Assembly: GCA_910585955.1 (NCBI GenBank)
Contig: CAJUGC010000010.1
Span: 1-64,000 of the forward strand
Reading direction: 5' to 3'
DNA length: 64,000 bases
From: an uncultured Christensenella sp.
GTDB lineage: Bacteria; Bacillota; Clostridia; Christensenellales; Pumilibacteraceae
Within the stretch, counting starts at the first letter, position 1. The number at the start of each line of letters is the position of its first letter. A program made the translations under genes and the position numbers. Below the pieces are notes generated by a model. The model saw only the letters and a program-made list of their open reading frames with translations. It was not told the DNA's origin and searched no databases. Positions 1-7,211 of this stretch are shown here, piece after piece.

Positions 1-130
1 CTTGCCACGTCGCAAACTCTCTTTGTCCTTCTTCGGTTTCAAAGTAGGCTTGAATAGCGGGCAATAATGCTCTTGCAAGGGAATCAATCTCGAAATCGGG
101 TATCCCTGTGGTGTTCTTTCTTCTCGACAT
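1..130 (-). CDS. small conserved protein of MobV elements, 3' part missing
   Basis: The first 43 codons of a small protein run off the left edge of the window. The protein begins MSRRKNTTGIPDFEIDSLAR and continues with an acidic, helix-prone stretch rich in Glu and Gln. Short proteins of this kind are commonly found just downstream of MobV relaxase genes in Firmicutes mobilisable elements; this is recalled family knowledge and no function is established. The AGGAGG upstream (about 1151-type sequence at 147-152) sits about 16 nt before the ATG, which is long but leaves no better start. It begins 27 bp after the relaxase stop and is presumably co-transcribed with it. Confidence 0.55.
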   Translation of the reverse strand, partial: MSRRKNTTGIPDFEIDSLARALLPAIQAYFETEEGQREFATWQ

Positions 131-157
131 TAACTGTTGGTGTTTTCCTCCTTATAA

Positions 158-1147
158 TTACTTTCCAGCTTTGCCGTTGTGATTGCTCTTGAACGGCGTG
201 GACGGATTTTTCTTTGCTCTTGACTTTTGTAATAGCGCATTAAATTCTTCCGGATATGCACTCATCATATCCGTTACCATACTCAAAGCCGTATCCGCGC
301 CATTGTTGCGGCGCGTGGCTTCTTGTAGCTGCTTGAACAAATACTCTTGGTCTTTGCCACGAATAGCTATCTCTCGTTCTTGCATAACGGTCTTTGTTCT
401 CAGTTGGGCCATCTCTTGTTCAATGTCCTTTTTCTTTTTGGGTATTGGCTTGTTTGCTACTTGCGTTACCGCTTCGACCGTTTGAGTAAGCTCGTCAAGC
501 TCGGTTTGTTTTTGCTCAGTCTGTCTATCAATCTCATCTCGTTTTTGTTCCGCCGATTGTACAATGACTTTTGCCTTATGCTCGGCAGCTGTAATATGTG
601 TTGCCTGACTTTTTTCCTTGCCGCGATGTAAGCCGTATTTCTTTCCGACTTGTTCCCATAATTCGGTTTGCAGTTCCGCAAGTTTATTTTTATCAAAAAG
701 ACTTTTACTACTCAATCTTCCGTCATTGATAGGCACAAAATTCAAGTGCATATGCGGTGTTGTTTCGTCCATGTGGACTACCGCAGACAGCATATTTTCA
801 TAGCCGTATTTCTCCATAAAGAAGAAAGCGCAATCTTCAAAGAAAGCTCGTTGTTCCCAAGCACGTAAACCTTTGAAAAACTCCCCGTCGGAAGATATGA
901 CAAACGAGTTCATTAAGATTGCATCCGAGCGTATTTTGCGTTTGAGAGTGAGAGTAGCAAGGCGTTTGTTTATCATCTCTATGTACTTGCCCTGTGGGTA
1001 TATTAGATGATAGTTTTCGCTTGTTCTCTCGCTGTCAATTTGCGGATTAGAGCCTTGATAGTTTTCGTCGCGCTCGTTCTCTTTCTCGATAGGCGATACG
1101 TCTTGTCGTTTATACTTTTCCATATGACATACTAAATAACTTATAAT
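158..1147 (-). CDS. mobV: MobV/Pre-family plasmid mobilisation relaxase
   Basis: MobV relaxases nick one strand at oriT and lead it into a recipient during mobilisation by a helper conjugation system. The protein shows the N-terminal SYLVCHMEKYK block, the NERDENYxxNPxIDxERTxxNYHL block typical of Pre/Mob proteins, and the metal-binding HMDETTPHMHLNFVPI motif with its conserved His residues. The C-terminal half is a charged coiled coil followed by a basic tail. The conserved N-terminus starts upstream of the first in-frame ATG (1123). A strong AGGAGG lies 5 nt before an ATT codon (1147) and 8 nt before an ATA codon (1144), so I place the start at 1147 as a non-AUG initiation; the ATG at 1123 would sit 28 nt from the site. 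An oriT-like repeat cluster lies directly upstream. Start position is the uncertain part; the family call is firm. Confidence 0.88.
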   Translation of the reverse strand: MISYLVCHMEKYKRQDVSPIEKENERDENYQGSNPQIDSERTSENYHLIYPQGKYIEMINKRLATLTLKRKIRSDAILMNSFVISSDGEFFKGLRAWEQRAFFEDCAFFFMEKYGYENMLSAVVHMDETTPHMHLNFVPINDGRLSSKSLFDKNKLAELQTELWEQVGKKYGLHRGKEKSQATHITAAEHKAKVIVQSAEQKRDEIDRQTEQKQTELDELTQTVEAVTQVANKPIPKKKKDIEQEMAQLRTKTVMQEREIAIRGKDQEYLFKQLQEATRRNNGADTALSMVTDMMSAYPEEFNALLQKSRAKKNPSTPFKSNHNGKAGK

Positions 1148-1206
1148 TGTTTCCTCCTGTAAATATTGTTTCGTTGTGTGGTCAAAAGCCCCGCAGGGCG
1201 AACGCA

Positions 1207-1259
1207 ACTTAGCTTGCTAAGTGTAGTGAGCTACACTTATGCTCGGCGATAAGTGTTTT
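1207..1259. other. candidate oriT: overlapping inverted repeats upstream of mobV
   Basis: Two perfect inverted repeats overlap here. The first has 7-bp arms (ACTTAGC at 1207-1213, GCTAAGT at 1216-1222). The second has 9-bp arms (TAAGTGTAG at 1218-1226, CTACACTTA at 1231-1239) around a TGAG loop. A further ATAAGTGT copy follows at 1249-1256. MobV systems usually carry their oriT just upstream of the relaxase gene as a set of short inverted repeats that can form alternative hairpins, which is what is seen. The nick position cannot be read from the sequence. Confidence 0.5.
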
Positions 1260-1605
1260 GCTCCGTCGTTGCTTTCCGTTTACTTGCCGTATTAAGGCGG
1301 TCTGATTGTCATTGTGTTTACCTCCGATAAATGGATTTATATCTTCGTCCACGCAAGAAAGAGTGGAATAGATACCGTAAAAAGGACATAAAAAAGCCGC
1401 TGATACTTTTACGTAATCACCGACTTCTAACCGTATTTAGCAACCGTAATTGCTCTATGGTGGTTAGCCATTCTATTGAATTGTTAGTTTATTGTTAGCT
1501 CAAAAGATACCTCTTAACTTAAAAATTTGTAACACAAAATAGACCATCAACGCCATCCGACTTTTGCATCCTCATAGGAATCTCAGATAACTCCGGCTGC
1601 ATGTC

Positions 1606-1633
1606 TTATTGTCGTAAAACTGTACGACAATAA
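1606..1633. repeat. perfect 11-bp inverted repeat
   Basis: Arms TTATTGTCGTA and TACGACAATAA enclose a 6-nt loop. No T-run follows on either strand, so it does not look like an intrinsic terminator. It could be a protein-binding palindrome or part of an origin or transfer site of the element. Confidence 0.6.
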
Positions 1634-1775
1634 AAGCCTATCACGGCTCACGAATTTTGTGTACAACTAAAAAACCTACGCTAATTCGTAAGCTAAGGCA
1701 AGGCGGTTATGCCGCCCAAAACCTTCCGCATCCTATGAGCAATCGCTCATCGCGGAACTTCAGCCCCGAAAGGGT

Positions 1776-1805
1776 ACACCACCACAATCTACATTGTGGT
1801 AGTGT
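1776..1805. repeat. 13-bp inverted repeat with one mismatch
   Basis: Arms ACACCACCACAAT and ATTGTGGTAGTGT flank a CTAC loop. It lies in the gene-free part of the element, 166 bp before the defence-operon promoter, and lacks a flanking T-run. Confidence 0.6.
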
Positions 1806-1970
1806 GCATTATATCACGGTCTTTTCTTCATTGCAACTCTTTCACGCCCCATAAATGACCCTTGAAAGAAGTTTCTATGAGAAATTTGTTGAATTATTTA
1901 TTTGCATAGCTTTTATATGTGAATATATCAACAGAAATGCAGCGCTTGCAAACAAATTTCTTAAAAAGCC

Positions 1971-1999
1971 TTGACTTTCTTATTTAAATTAATTATACT
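1971..1999 (+). promoter_or_regulatory. sigma-70-type promoter of the defence operon
   Basis: TTGACT (1971-1976), a 17-bp spacer and TATACT (1994-1999) form a near-consensus promoter. It lies 57 bp before the ATPase start and can drive the five tightly spaced genes to 8852. Confidence 0.75.
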
Positions 2000-2055
2000 A
2001 AATATGACTTTGAAAAAAGAGGACACGTCCAAACAAATTTTAATGAGGTCTTGAT

Positions 2056-3348
2056 ATGATACAGAGAGATTTATATCTAAATCGTTTAATTGAAAGAATG
2101 AATAACGGCTCGATAAAGGTTATTACCGGCATCCGTCGTTGCGGTAAGTCAGTTTTGCTTTTCGATATATTTGGAAACTATCTTTTAAGTTCAGGCGTTG
2201 ATGAGAATCACATTATAAAGTTCGCCTTCGATTCGGAAGATGACCTTGAACTGATTGGTGAAAATTTAATTGACTTAGCGACGAATAAAAAGAAAGTTGA
2301 TCCGCATAAGTTTTCTGCTTATATAAAAAGCAAAGTAACAGATAACGATAAATATTATTTATTGCTCGATGAAGTTCAGCAACTTGAAGCTTTTGAAACC
2401 GTATTGAATGGATTCCTATATAAGAAGAATTTAGACGTTTACGTTACAGGGAGCAACTCTAAATTCCTTTCGTCAGATATAGTGACAGAATTTCGTGGAC
2501 GTGGCGATGAAGTAAAAGTATATCCCCTTTCATTTCGTGAGTTTTATACTGCAAGAGGCGGTGATAAATATGAGGCATGGGATGAATACCATATTTTCGG
2601 TGGAATGCCCGCATTATTTGAGCGCAAGTCGGATGAACAGAAATCCGAATACCTTCAATCTTTAATGTCAACTGTGTATTTGACAGATATTGTAGAAAGA
2701 AATAATGTTGTTTATAAAGATGAATTGGATTCCATCGTTGATTTCTTATGTTCTGCAATCGGTTCTCTTGCAAACCCCAAAAAAATATCAGACACGTTAA
2801 AAAGCATAAAAGGTAAATCTGTAAGCGACGTTACTACTAAAAATTATTTATCCTATCTTACTGATGCGTTCCTCTTTTCCGAAGCAAAACGGTTTGACGT
2901 AAAAGGCAAAAAGTATTTCGGCACTCCATTAAAGTATTATGTTGCGGATGTTGGATTACGAAATGCGCGCCTGAATTTTAGGCAGACAGAGGAAAACCAC
3001 ATTATGGAAAATGTGATATACAATGAACTGCGTATACGTGGATATTCCGTAGATGTCGGTATAGTTGAAACAAAAGAAACTATGGTAGACGGTAAGCGAA
3101 AAACCAAACAACTTGAAATTGATTTTGTAGCAAATAAAGGCAATAAAAAATATTATATTCAATCTGCTTATGAAATGCCAACAGAAGAAAAGTTGCAACA
3201 AGAAAAACGCTCACTCATCAAGGTAAACGATTCGTTTAAAAAGATAGTTGTTGTAAAAGATAATATACGTCCACAGATTGACGAAAATGGTATCGTAACA
3301 ATTGGACTCATCAACTTTTTGCTTGATGAAAATAGTTTAGAAATTTAA
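2056..3348 (+). CDS. AAA ATPase with C-terminal DUF4143 domain
   Basis: A 430-residue P-loop ATPase of the AAA_14/DUF4143 group. The Walker A motif GIRRCGKS lies near residues 25-32. Walker B appears as YYLLLDEVQ near residues 99-107, and the sensor-like VTGSNSK follows near residue 130. The C-terminal half (about 230-430) resembles DUF4143, a region of restriction-endonuclease-like appearance (ELRIRGY ... LEIDFVA ... YYIQSAYE). Cellular roles of the family are poorly defined; members are common in mobile and defence regions. The start has GAGG 8 nt upstream. It is first in the operon and 13 bp before the BcgI-like gene, which suggests, without proof, a role alongside the restriction-methylation system. 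The family assignment is firm and the function is inferred from context only. Confidence 0.85.
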   Translation: MIQRDLYLNRLIERMNNGSIKVITGIRRCGKSVLLFDIFGNYLLSSGVDENHIIKFAFDSEDDLELIGENLIDLATNKKKVDPHKFSAYIKSKVTDNDKYYLLLDEVQQLEAFETVLNGFLYKKNLDVYVTGSNSKFLSSDIVTEFRGRGDEVKVYPLSFREFYTARGGDKYEAWDEYHIFGGMPALFERKSDEQKSEYLQSLMSTVYLTDIVERNNVVYKDELDSIVDFLCSAIGSLANPKKISDTLKSIKGKSVSDVTTKNYLSYLTDAFLFSEAKRFDVKGKKYFGTPLKYYVADVGLRNARLNFRQTEENHIMENVIYNELRIRGYSVDVGIVETKETMVDGKRKTKQLEIDFVANKGNKKYYIQSAYEMPTEEKLQQEKRSLIKVNDSFKKIVVVKDNIRPQIDENGIVTIGLINFLLDENSLEI

Positions 3349-3361
3349 GGAGAAATTACTT

Positions 3362-5182
3362 ATGATACGCAATGATATGATTAATATAGTGGGCAGGGCT
3401 CATTTGTCTACTAACGTTGAAAATGACGAGTATAGTTATCCAAAAGCTTTTTCTGCAGTCTCTTTACCATTTATTCCTATTAAAAACAGTAAAGGGCGAA
3501 CCTTTGAAATATTAGATTTACGTTTTGAGAAAGATGGCGTATCGGTTCTGATTGAAACAAAACAATCCTTTACAAAAGCTGATGAAGAACAATTATCAGC
3601 TTATGTAGAGTATGAAAAAGCACTCACGGGTAATAAGGTAATAGCAATCCTCGCTAACACCTCCAACGATGATATAAAAGTATGGCGCGGTGTAATTTCC
3701 GAAGGCGATTTTATGCCTAAAGAAACCAAGCTACGCTCTATTGATGAGTATGTAGATTTCTATACCTCTAAAATAAATAACAAAGAAAAGGTAATGCAAA
3801 ATACATACAAATTAAATGAGCTATTGCATCGTCACAGCATCCCTGAAAAATTGCGCAGTCAATTTGTTGGAACTTGTCTGCTTGCGTTAAAGAATGGTTT
3901 GGACTACCTGACTCCGACTTTATCTGCCGCGCAAGTTAGAACACGGATTAAAGAAGTTCTCGAGGCACTACTAAACTCAGATTTAAATAAAGCGGAAAAA
4001 TTGGCGTTGCTCAATCGTAATGTTTTAGATAATCAATATGTGCGGCAGTTGAATATTGCGTCTTTTAGAGAAATTTTACAATATATAGAAGTTAATATTC
4101 TGCCGTTTATTAACGATAAAAGCACATCTGGACAAGATCTACTAAATCTATTTTTTGTTACATTTAACAAATATGTTGGAAAATCTGATAAAAATCAAGC
4201 ATTTACGCCAGATCATATAACTGATTTTATGTCCAAGATAACTGGAGTAAACAAACATTCTGTTATACTTGACCCCTGCTGTGGTAGTGGATCATTTCTA
4301 GTGCGAGCAATGACGCAGGCTTTGGATGATTGTGCAACCGAGAGTGAGCAAGATAAAGTGAAAAAACATCAAATTTTTGGGATTGAGTTTGATGAAAATA
4401 TTTACGGACTTGCTACCACAAATATGTTGATACATTCCGATGGAAACTCCAACATAAGGAAAGGAAGCTGTTTTGCATTGACCGACTGGATCAAAGAGGC
4501 AAGACCCAATATAATTTTAATGAATCCGCCGTATAATGGACAAAGAATTCATCTTCCTGAAAAATATGTTAAGACATGGGCAAAGGACAAAAAAGAAGAT
4601 CCGTCAAAAGGTTTATATTTTGTAAAATATATGGCGGACACTTTAAATGCAATCAATCACCAAGCAAAATTAGCCGTTTTATTGCCTGTTGCTTGTGCAA
4701 TTGGTACAAGCGGTGAAATTGCAAGGCTCAAGGAAGAAATTCTGGAAGAAAATACACTGGACGCAGTATTCACATTACCTAGCGATATATTCCACCCCGG
4801 AGCCAGTGCATCCGCGTGCTGTATGGTATTCAAAATAGGTACTAAACATAATGATGCCTCTACCCCCGATACATTCTTTGGTTATTGCAGAGATGATGGC
4901 TTCAAAAAGAAAAAGAATTTGGGTCGTGTTGAGCAAATCGATCCCATCACAGGAAAAAGTAAATGGTTGGAAATAGAAAAAAGGTGGATTGAATTGTATC
5001 GAAATCGCAAAGCTGAGCCGGGTTCGTCTGCAACGCATAAGGTAAATGGAAATGATGAGTGGCTTTGCGAGGCATATATGAAAACCGATTACTCCAAACT
5101 TACAGAACAGGATTTTCAACAGACCATAAACGACTACCTTGCTTACCTTGTTAGGGAGGGACGCATATATGAATCTAAATAA
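3362..5182 (+). CDS. BcgI-like type IIB/IIG restriction enzyme and N6-adenine methyltransferase
   Basis: A 606-residue fusion of nuclease and adenine methyltransferase. The N-terminal part shows a PD-(D/E)xK-type site: D52 in LDLRF and E65-T-K67 in LIETKQ. The central part is a gamma-class N6-adenine methyltransferase with the SAM motif DPCCGSG (304-310) and catalytic NPPY (388-391). The size and order, with a separate specificity gene of about 335 residues directly downstream, match the BcgI architecture (BcgA plus BcgB), where the complex methylates its site and cuts on both sides of it. AGGAG lies 8 nt before the ATG. The next gene overlaps its end by 14 bp. The recognition site cannot be predicted from the sequence. 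Being on a mobilisable element with Shedu and an ATPase supports a defence role. Confidence 0.87.
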   Translation: MIRNDMINIVGRAHLSTNVENDEYSYPKAFSAVSLPFIPIKNSKGRTFEILDLRFEKDGVSVLIETKQSFTKADEEQLSAYVEYEKALTGNKVIAILANTSNDDIKVWRGVISEGDFMPKETKLRSIDEYVDFYTSKINNKEKVMQNTYKLNELLHRHSIPEKLRSQFVGTCLLALKNGLDYLTPTLSAAQVRTRIKEVLEALLNSDLNKAEKLALLNRNVLDNQYVRQLNIASFREILQYIEVNILPFINDKSTSGQDLLNLFFVTFNKYVGKSDKNQAFTPDHITDFMSKITGVNKHSVILDPCCGSGSFLVRAMTQALDDCATESEQDKVKKHQIFGIEFDENIYGLATTNMLIHSDGNSNIRKGSCFALTDWIKEARPNIILMNPPYNGQRIHLPEKYVKTWAKDKKEDPSKGLYFVKYMADTLNAINHQAKLAVLLPVACAIGTSGEIARLKEEILEENTLDAVFTLPSDIFHPGASASACCMVFKIGTKHNDASTPDTFFGYCRDDGFKKKKNLGRVEQIDPITGKSKWLEIEKRWIELYRNRKAEPGSSATHKVNGNDEWLCEAYMKTDYSKLTEQDFQQTINDYLAYLVREGRIYESK

Positions 5183-6173
5183 AGAGAACTGGGGATCGTT
5201 TAAAATATCAGATTTATTCCCTGTACTACAAAATGGTAAAGCCAATCAAGGAATGTTAAGCGACGGAAATGAATGCTTTTATGTAGGGGCAAAAAAGGCA
5301 GATAATGGCGTTATGTTATATTGTGCTTACGATGATGATCTTGTGCAAAAAGGCAACTGCATTGTTTTCATTTGTAATGGACAAGGCTCTGTTGGATATG
5401 CTAATTATATGGATGTAGATTTTATTGGTACGACAGATATCGTTGCCGGATACAATGATAATCTTAATCGATATAATGGACTCTTTATTGTAACTATACT
5501 TTGTCAGGAACGTCCCAAATACTCATTCGGCAGAAAATGGAAGACTCATTTAAAAGATACAATTATAAAATTACCTCAAACAGCCAGCGGATTACCAGAT
5601 TGGAAATACATGGAAGAATATATAAAGTCTTTGCTATCTAATGCGATTACAACCACAAATATTTCAAGTGAGCGTATATTGCCAGCAATATCCGAATGGA
5701 AAGAGTTCAAGGTCGGTGATTTGTTTTCTCAAATGTATCGCGCAGAAGCCCATGTAAAAACAGATTACGAATTTCAGGACACCCCATTTATTGATTCAAT
5801 AGCATTTATCTCAAGAACAGAATCCAACAATGGCTGTGACTGTTATATTCCTCGTTCCGGATTAAATGGAATTGAGCTTGGAAATGCAATTATTATCGGG
5901 GATACTACTGCCACTTGTTCGTATCAATCTAATTCTTTTGTTTGTGGAGATCATATTGTCGTCTGCCGTGCGCCGTGGATGAATGTCTACACAGCACTAT
6001 TTGTTATATCTCTTTTGAATGCTGAAAAATACAGATATAGCTATGGTAGAGCATTCAAAATGCAGTTAATTACTGACACAATCATAAAACTTCCATCTAC
6101 AGACATGAATGTTCCCGATTGGGAATTGATAGAAAAATATATAAAATCGCTGCCCTATGGCGATAGGATTTGA
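5169..6173 (+). CDS. BcgI-like specificity subunit (two target-recognition domains)
   Basis: This 334-residue protein has two related halves. Each opens with a W-x-x-FKxxDLF segment (near residues 7 and 179) and ends with a PDW-x-x-x-E-x-YIKSL segment (near 145-160 and 320-330), the usual two-TRD layout of type I and BcgI specificity subunits. Each half would read one half-site of a split recognition sequence. The start at 5169 is chosen because AGGGAGG lies 8 nt before it and the frame overlaps the end of the methyltransferase by 14 bp, a sign of translational coupling. The longer frame from 5139 lacks a ribosome binding site. No frameshift or truncation is seen, so the system looks intact. 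Confidence 0.85.
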   Translation: MNLNKENWGSFKISDLFPVLQNGKANQGMLSDGNECFYVGAKKADNGVMLYCAYDDDLVQKGNCIVFICNGQGSVGYANYMDVDFIGTTDIVAGYNDNLNRYNGLFIVTILCQERPKYSFGRKWKTHLKDTIIKLPQTASGLPDWKYMEEYIKSLLSNAITTTNISSERILPAISEWKEFKVGDLFSQMYRAEAHVKTDYEFQDTPFIDSIAFISRTESNNGCDCYIPRSGLNGIELGNAIIIGDTTATCSYQSNSFVCGDHIVVCRAPWMNVYTALFVISLLNAEKYRYSYGRAFKMQLITDTIIKLPSTDMNVPDWELIEKYIKSLPYGDRI

Positions 6174-6181
6174 GGAGCAAA

Positions 6182-7198
6182 ATGAATAGCAACACAAAAG
6201 GTTGGAAAATTGTTCATTCAACTGAAAATGGACAAGAATACATAAAGTCCGCTACATTAAAAGATGGACCTCGTAGTAGAACAACCGCCGTATTTTTTCG
6301 CAATAAGCATAAGACTTCCAATGATTACATTATCTCATTGAAAATTTCCCATAATGCAAAAGATTCAAATGGCTGGATCTCAGAAAAACCCGATAAAACA
6401 ATTACCTTACTTGGTGATCAAATTGATAAGCTTATTGATTATATACAAGAGAATTATATTCCGTTAAGTCTTGGTGAAGATTCATATATTTCTCTTTCAG
6501 ACGATAGTCTTTCTAAGATTCTTAAACAAGTAGCTACATTGAATATGCATCCAGACAAATTAGTCAAAAAACTATATGAATCGGGAGTTTTAACAGATAA
6601 TTTAAGTGTGGCAATAACTGCAGCGGAACGAAGAAACACTATAGACGAATTTGAACAAAAAATATCTTCAAATGAGCCAGAATCATTCTGGCAAGATTGG
6701 TTTGATAGAAACAAATGGGTTCTTGGGTCAGAATACATTAAAATATTGACTGAAAGAAATATTGATGAGCATCATATAGCCGATTACATTATGCAATCTT
6801 TTGACGGTTTTCTTGATCTTGTTGAAATCAAAGTACCATCATTAAGATTTTGGACAGGCCCGGACTCCCACGGGAATTATACGCCATCCGCAGACTTAGT
6901 GTCAGCGATTTCACAATGTTTAAATTATTTGTACCGTATTGAAAAGCAATCAGATTCGTTAGACTTTCATCAAAGAGTTTCAGGAGTAGAAATTGTTAAG
7001 CCGAAATGCATGCTTGTATATGGTCGGTCAAATGATTGGAACAATCAGCAAAAGGAAGCATTTAGAATATTAAATTCTGCGTATCAACAAGTTAATATCA
7101 TTACTTATGATCAGTTATTGGCACGAGCTAAACACCTTTTGGGAATAGATGAGTCTTCTCCCCAACTTGATGATACTAATGATGATTTACCTTTTTAG
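6182..7198 (+). CDS. sduA: Shedu-like nuclease (DUF4263)
   Basis: A 338-residue protein whose C-terminal half matches the Shedu/DUF4263 nuclease layout. A WQDWFDRNKWVLG block leads into DLVEIK (D212, E215, K217), a PD-(D/E)xK active site, followed by a Gln-containing helix (AISQCLNYL, Q245) and a late MLVYGR strand. Shedu proteins are single-gene anti-phage systems that nick or cut DNA. The N-terminal 150 residues are more variable, as is usual for the sensing part. The start at 6182 has GAGGAG 4 nt upstream; an in-frame TTG at 6170 has no such site. It begins 8 bp after the specificity gene and is in the same operon. The nuclease family is well supported; anti-phage action is inferred from family and context. 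Confidence 0.8.
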   Translation: MNSNTKGWKIVHSTENGQEYIKSATLKDGPRSRTTAVFFRNKHKTSNDYIISLKISHNAKDSNGWISEKPDKTITLLGDQIDKLIDYIQENYIPLSLGEDSYISLSDDSLSKILKQVATLNMHPDKLVKKLYESGVLTDNLSVAITAAERRNTIDEFEQKISSNEPESFWQDWFDRNKWVLGSEYIKILTERNIDEHHIADYIMQSFDGFLDLVEIKVPSLRFWTGPDSHGNYTPSADLVSAISQCLNYLYRIEKQSDSLDFHQRVSGVEIVKPKCMLVYGRSNDWNNQQKEAFRILNSAYQQVNIITYDQLLARAKHLLGIDESSPQLDDTNDDLPF

Positions 7199-7211
7199 TG
7201 AGGAATAATTC

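Larger units (their letters stand above)
1260..2055. other. non-coding stretch of the element between mobV and the defence operon
   Basis: No convincing gene is visible. An open frame of 65 codons (1657-1854, plus) lacks a ribosome binding site and overlaps the hairpin at 1776-1805. The stretch holds two strong hairpins (annotated separately) and ends with the promoter of the defence operon. Such gaps in mobilisable elements often hold origin or attachment functions; which one applies here cannot be read from the sequence. Confidence 0.5.

Noticed and set aside
1657..1854. 65-codon frame in the element's non-coding stretch
   Set aside because: No ribosome binding site, no recognisable protein features, and it overlaps a strong hairpin.
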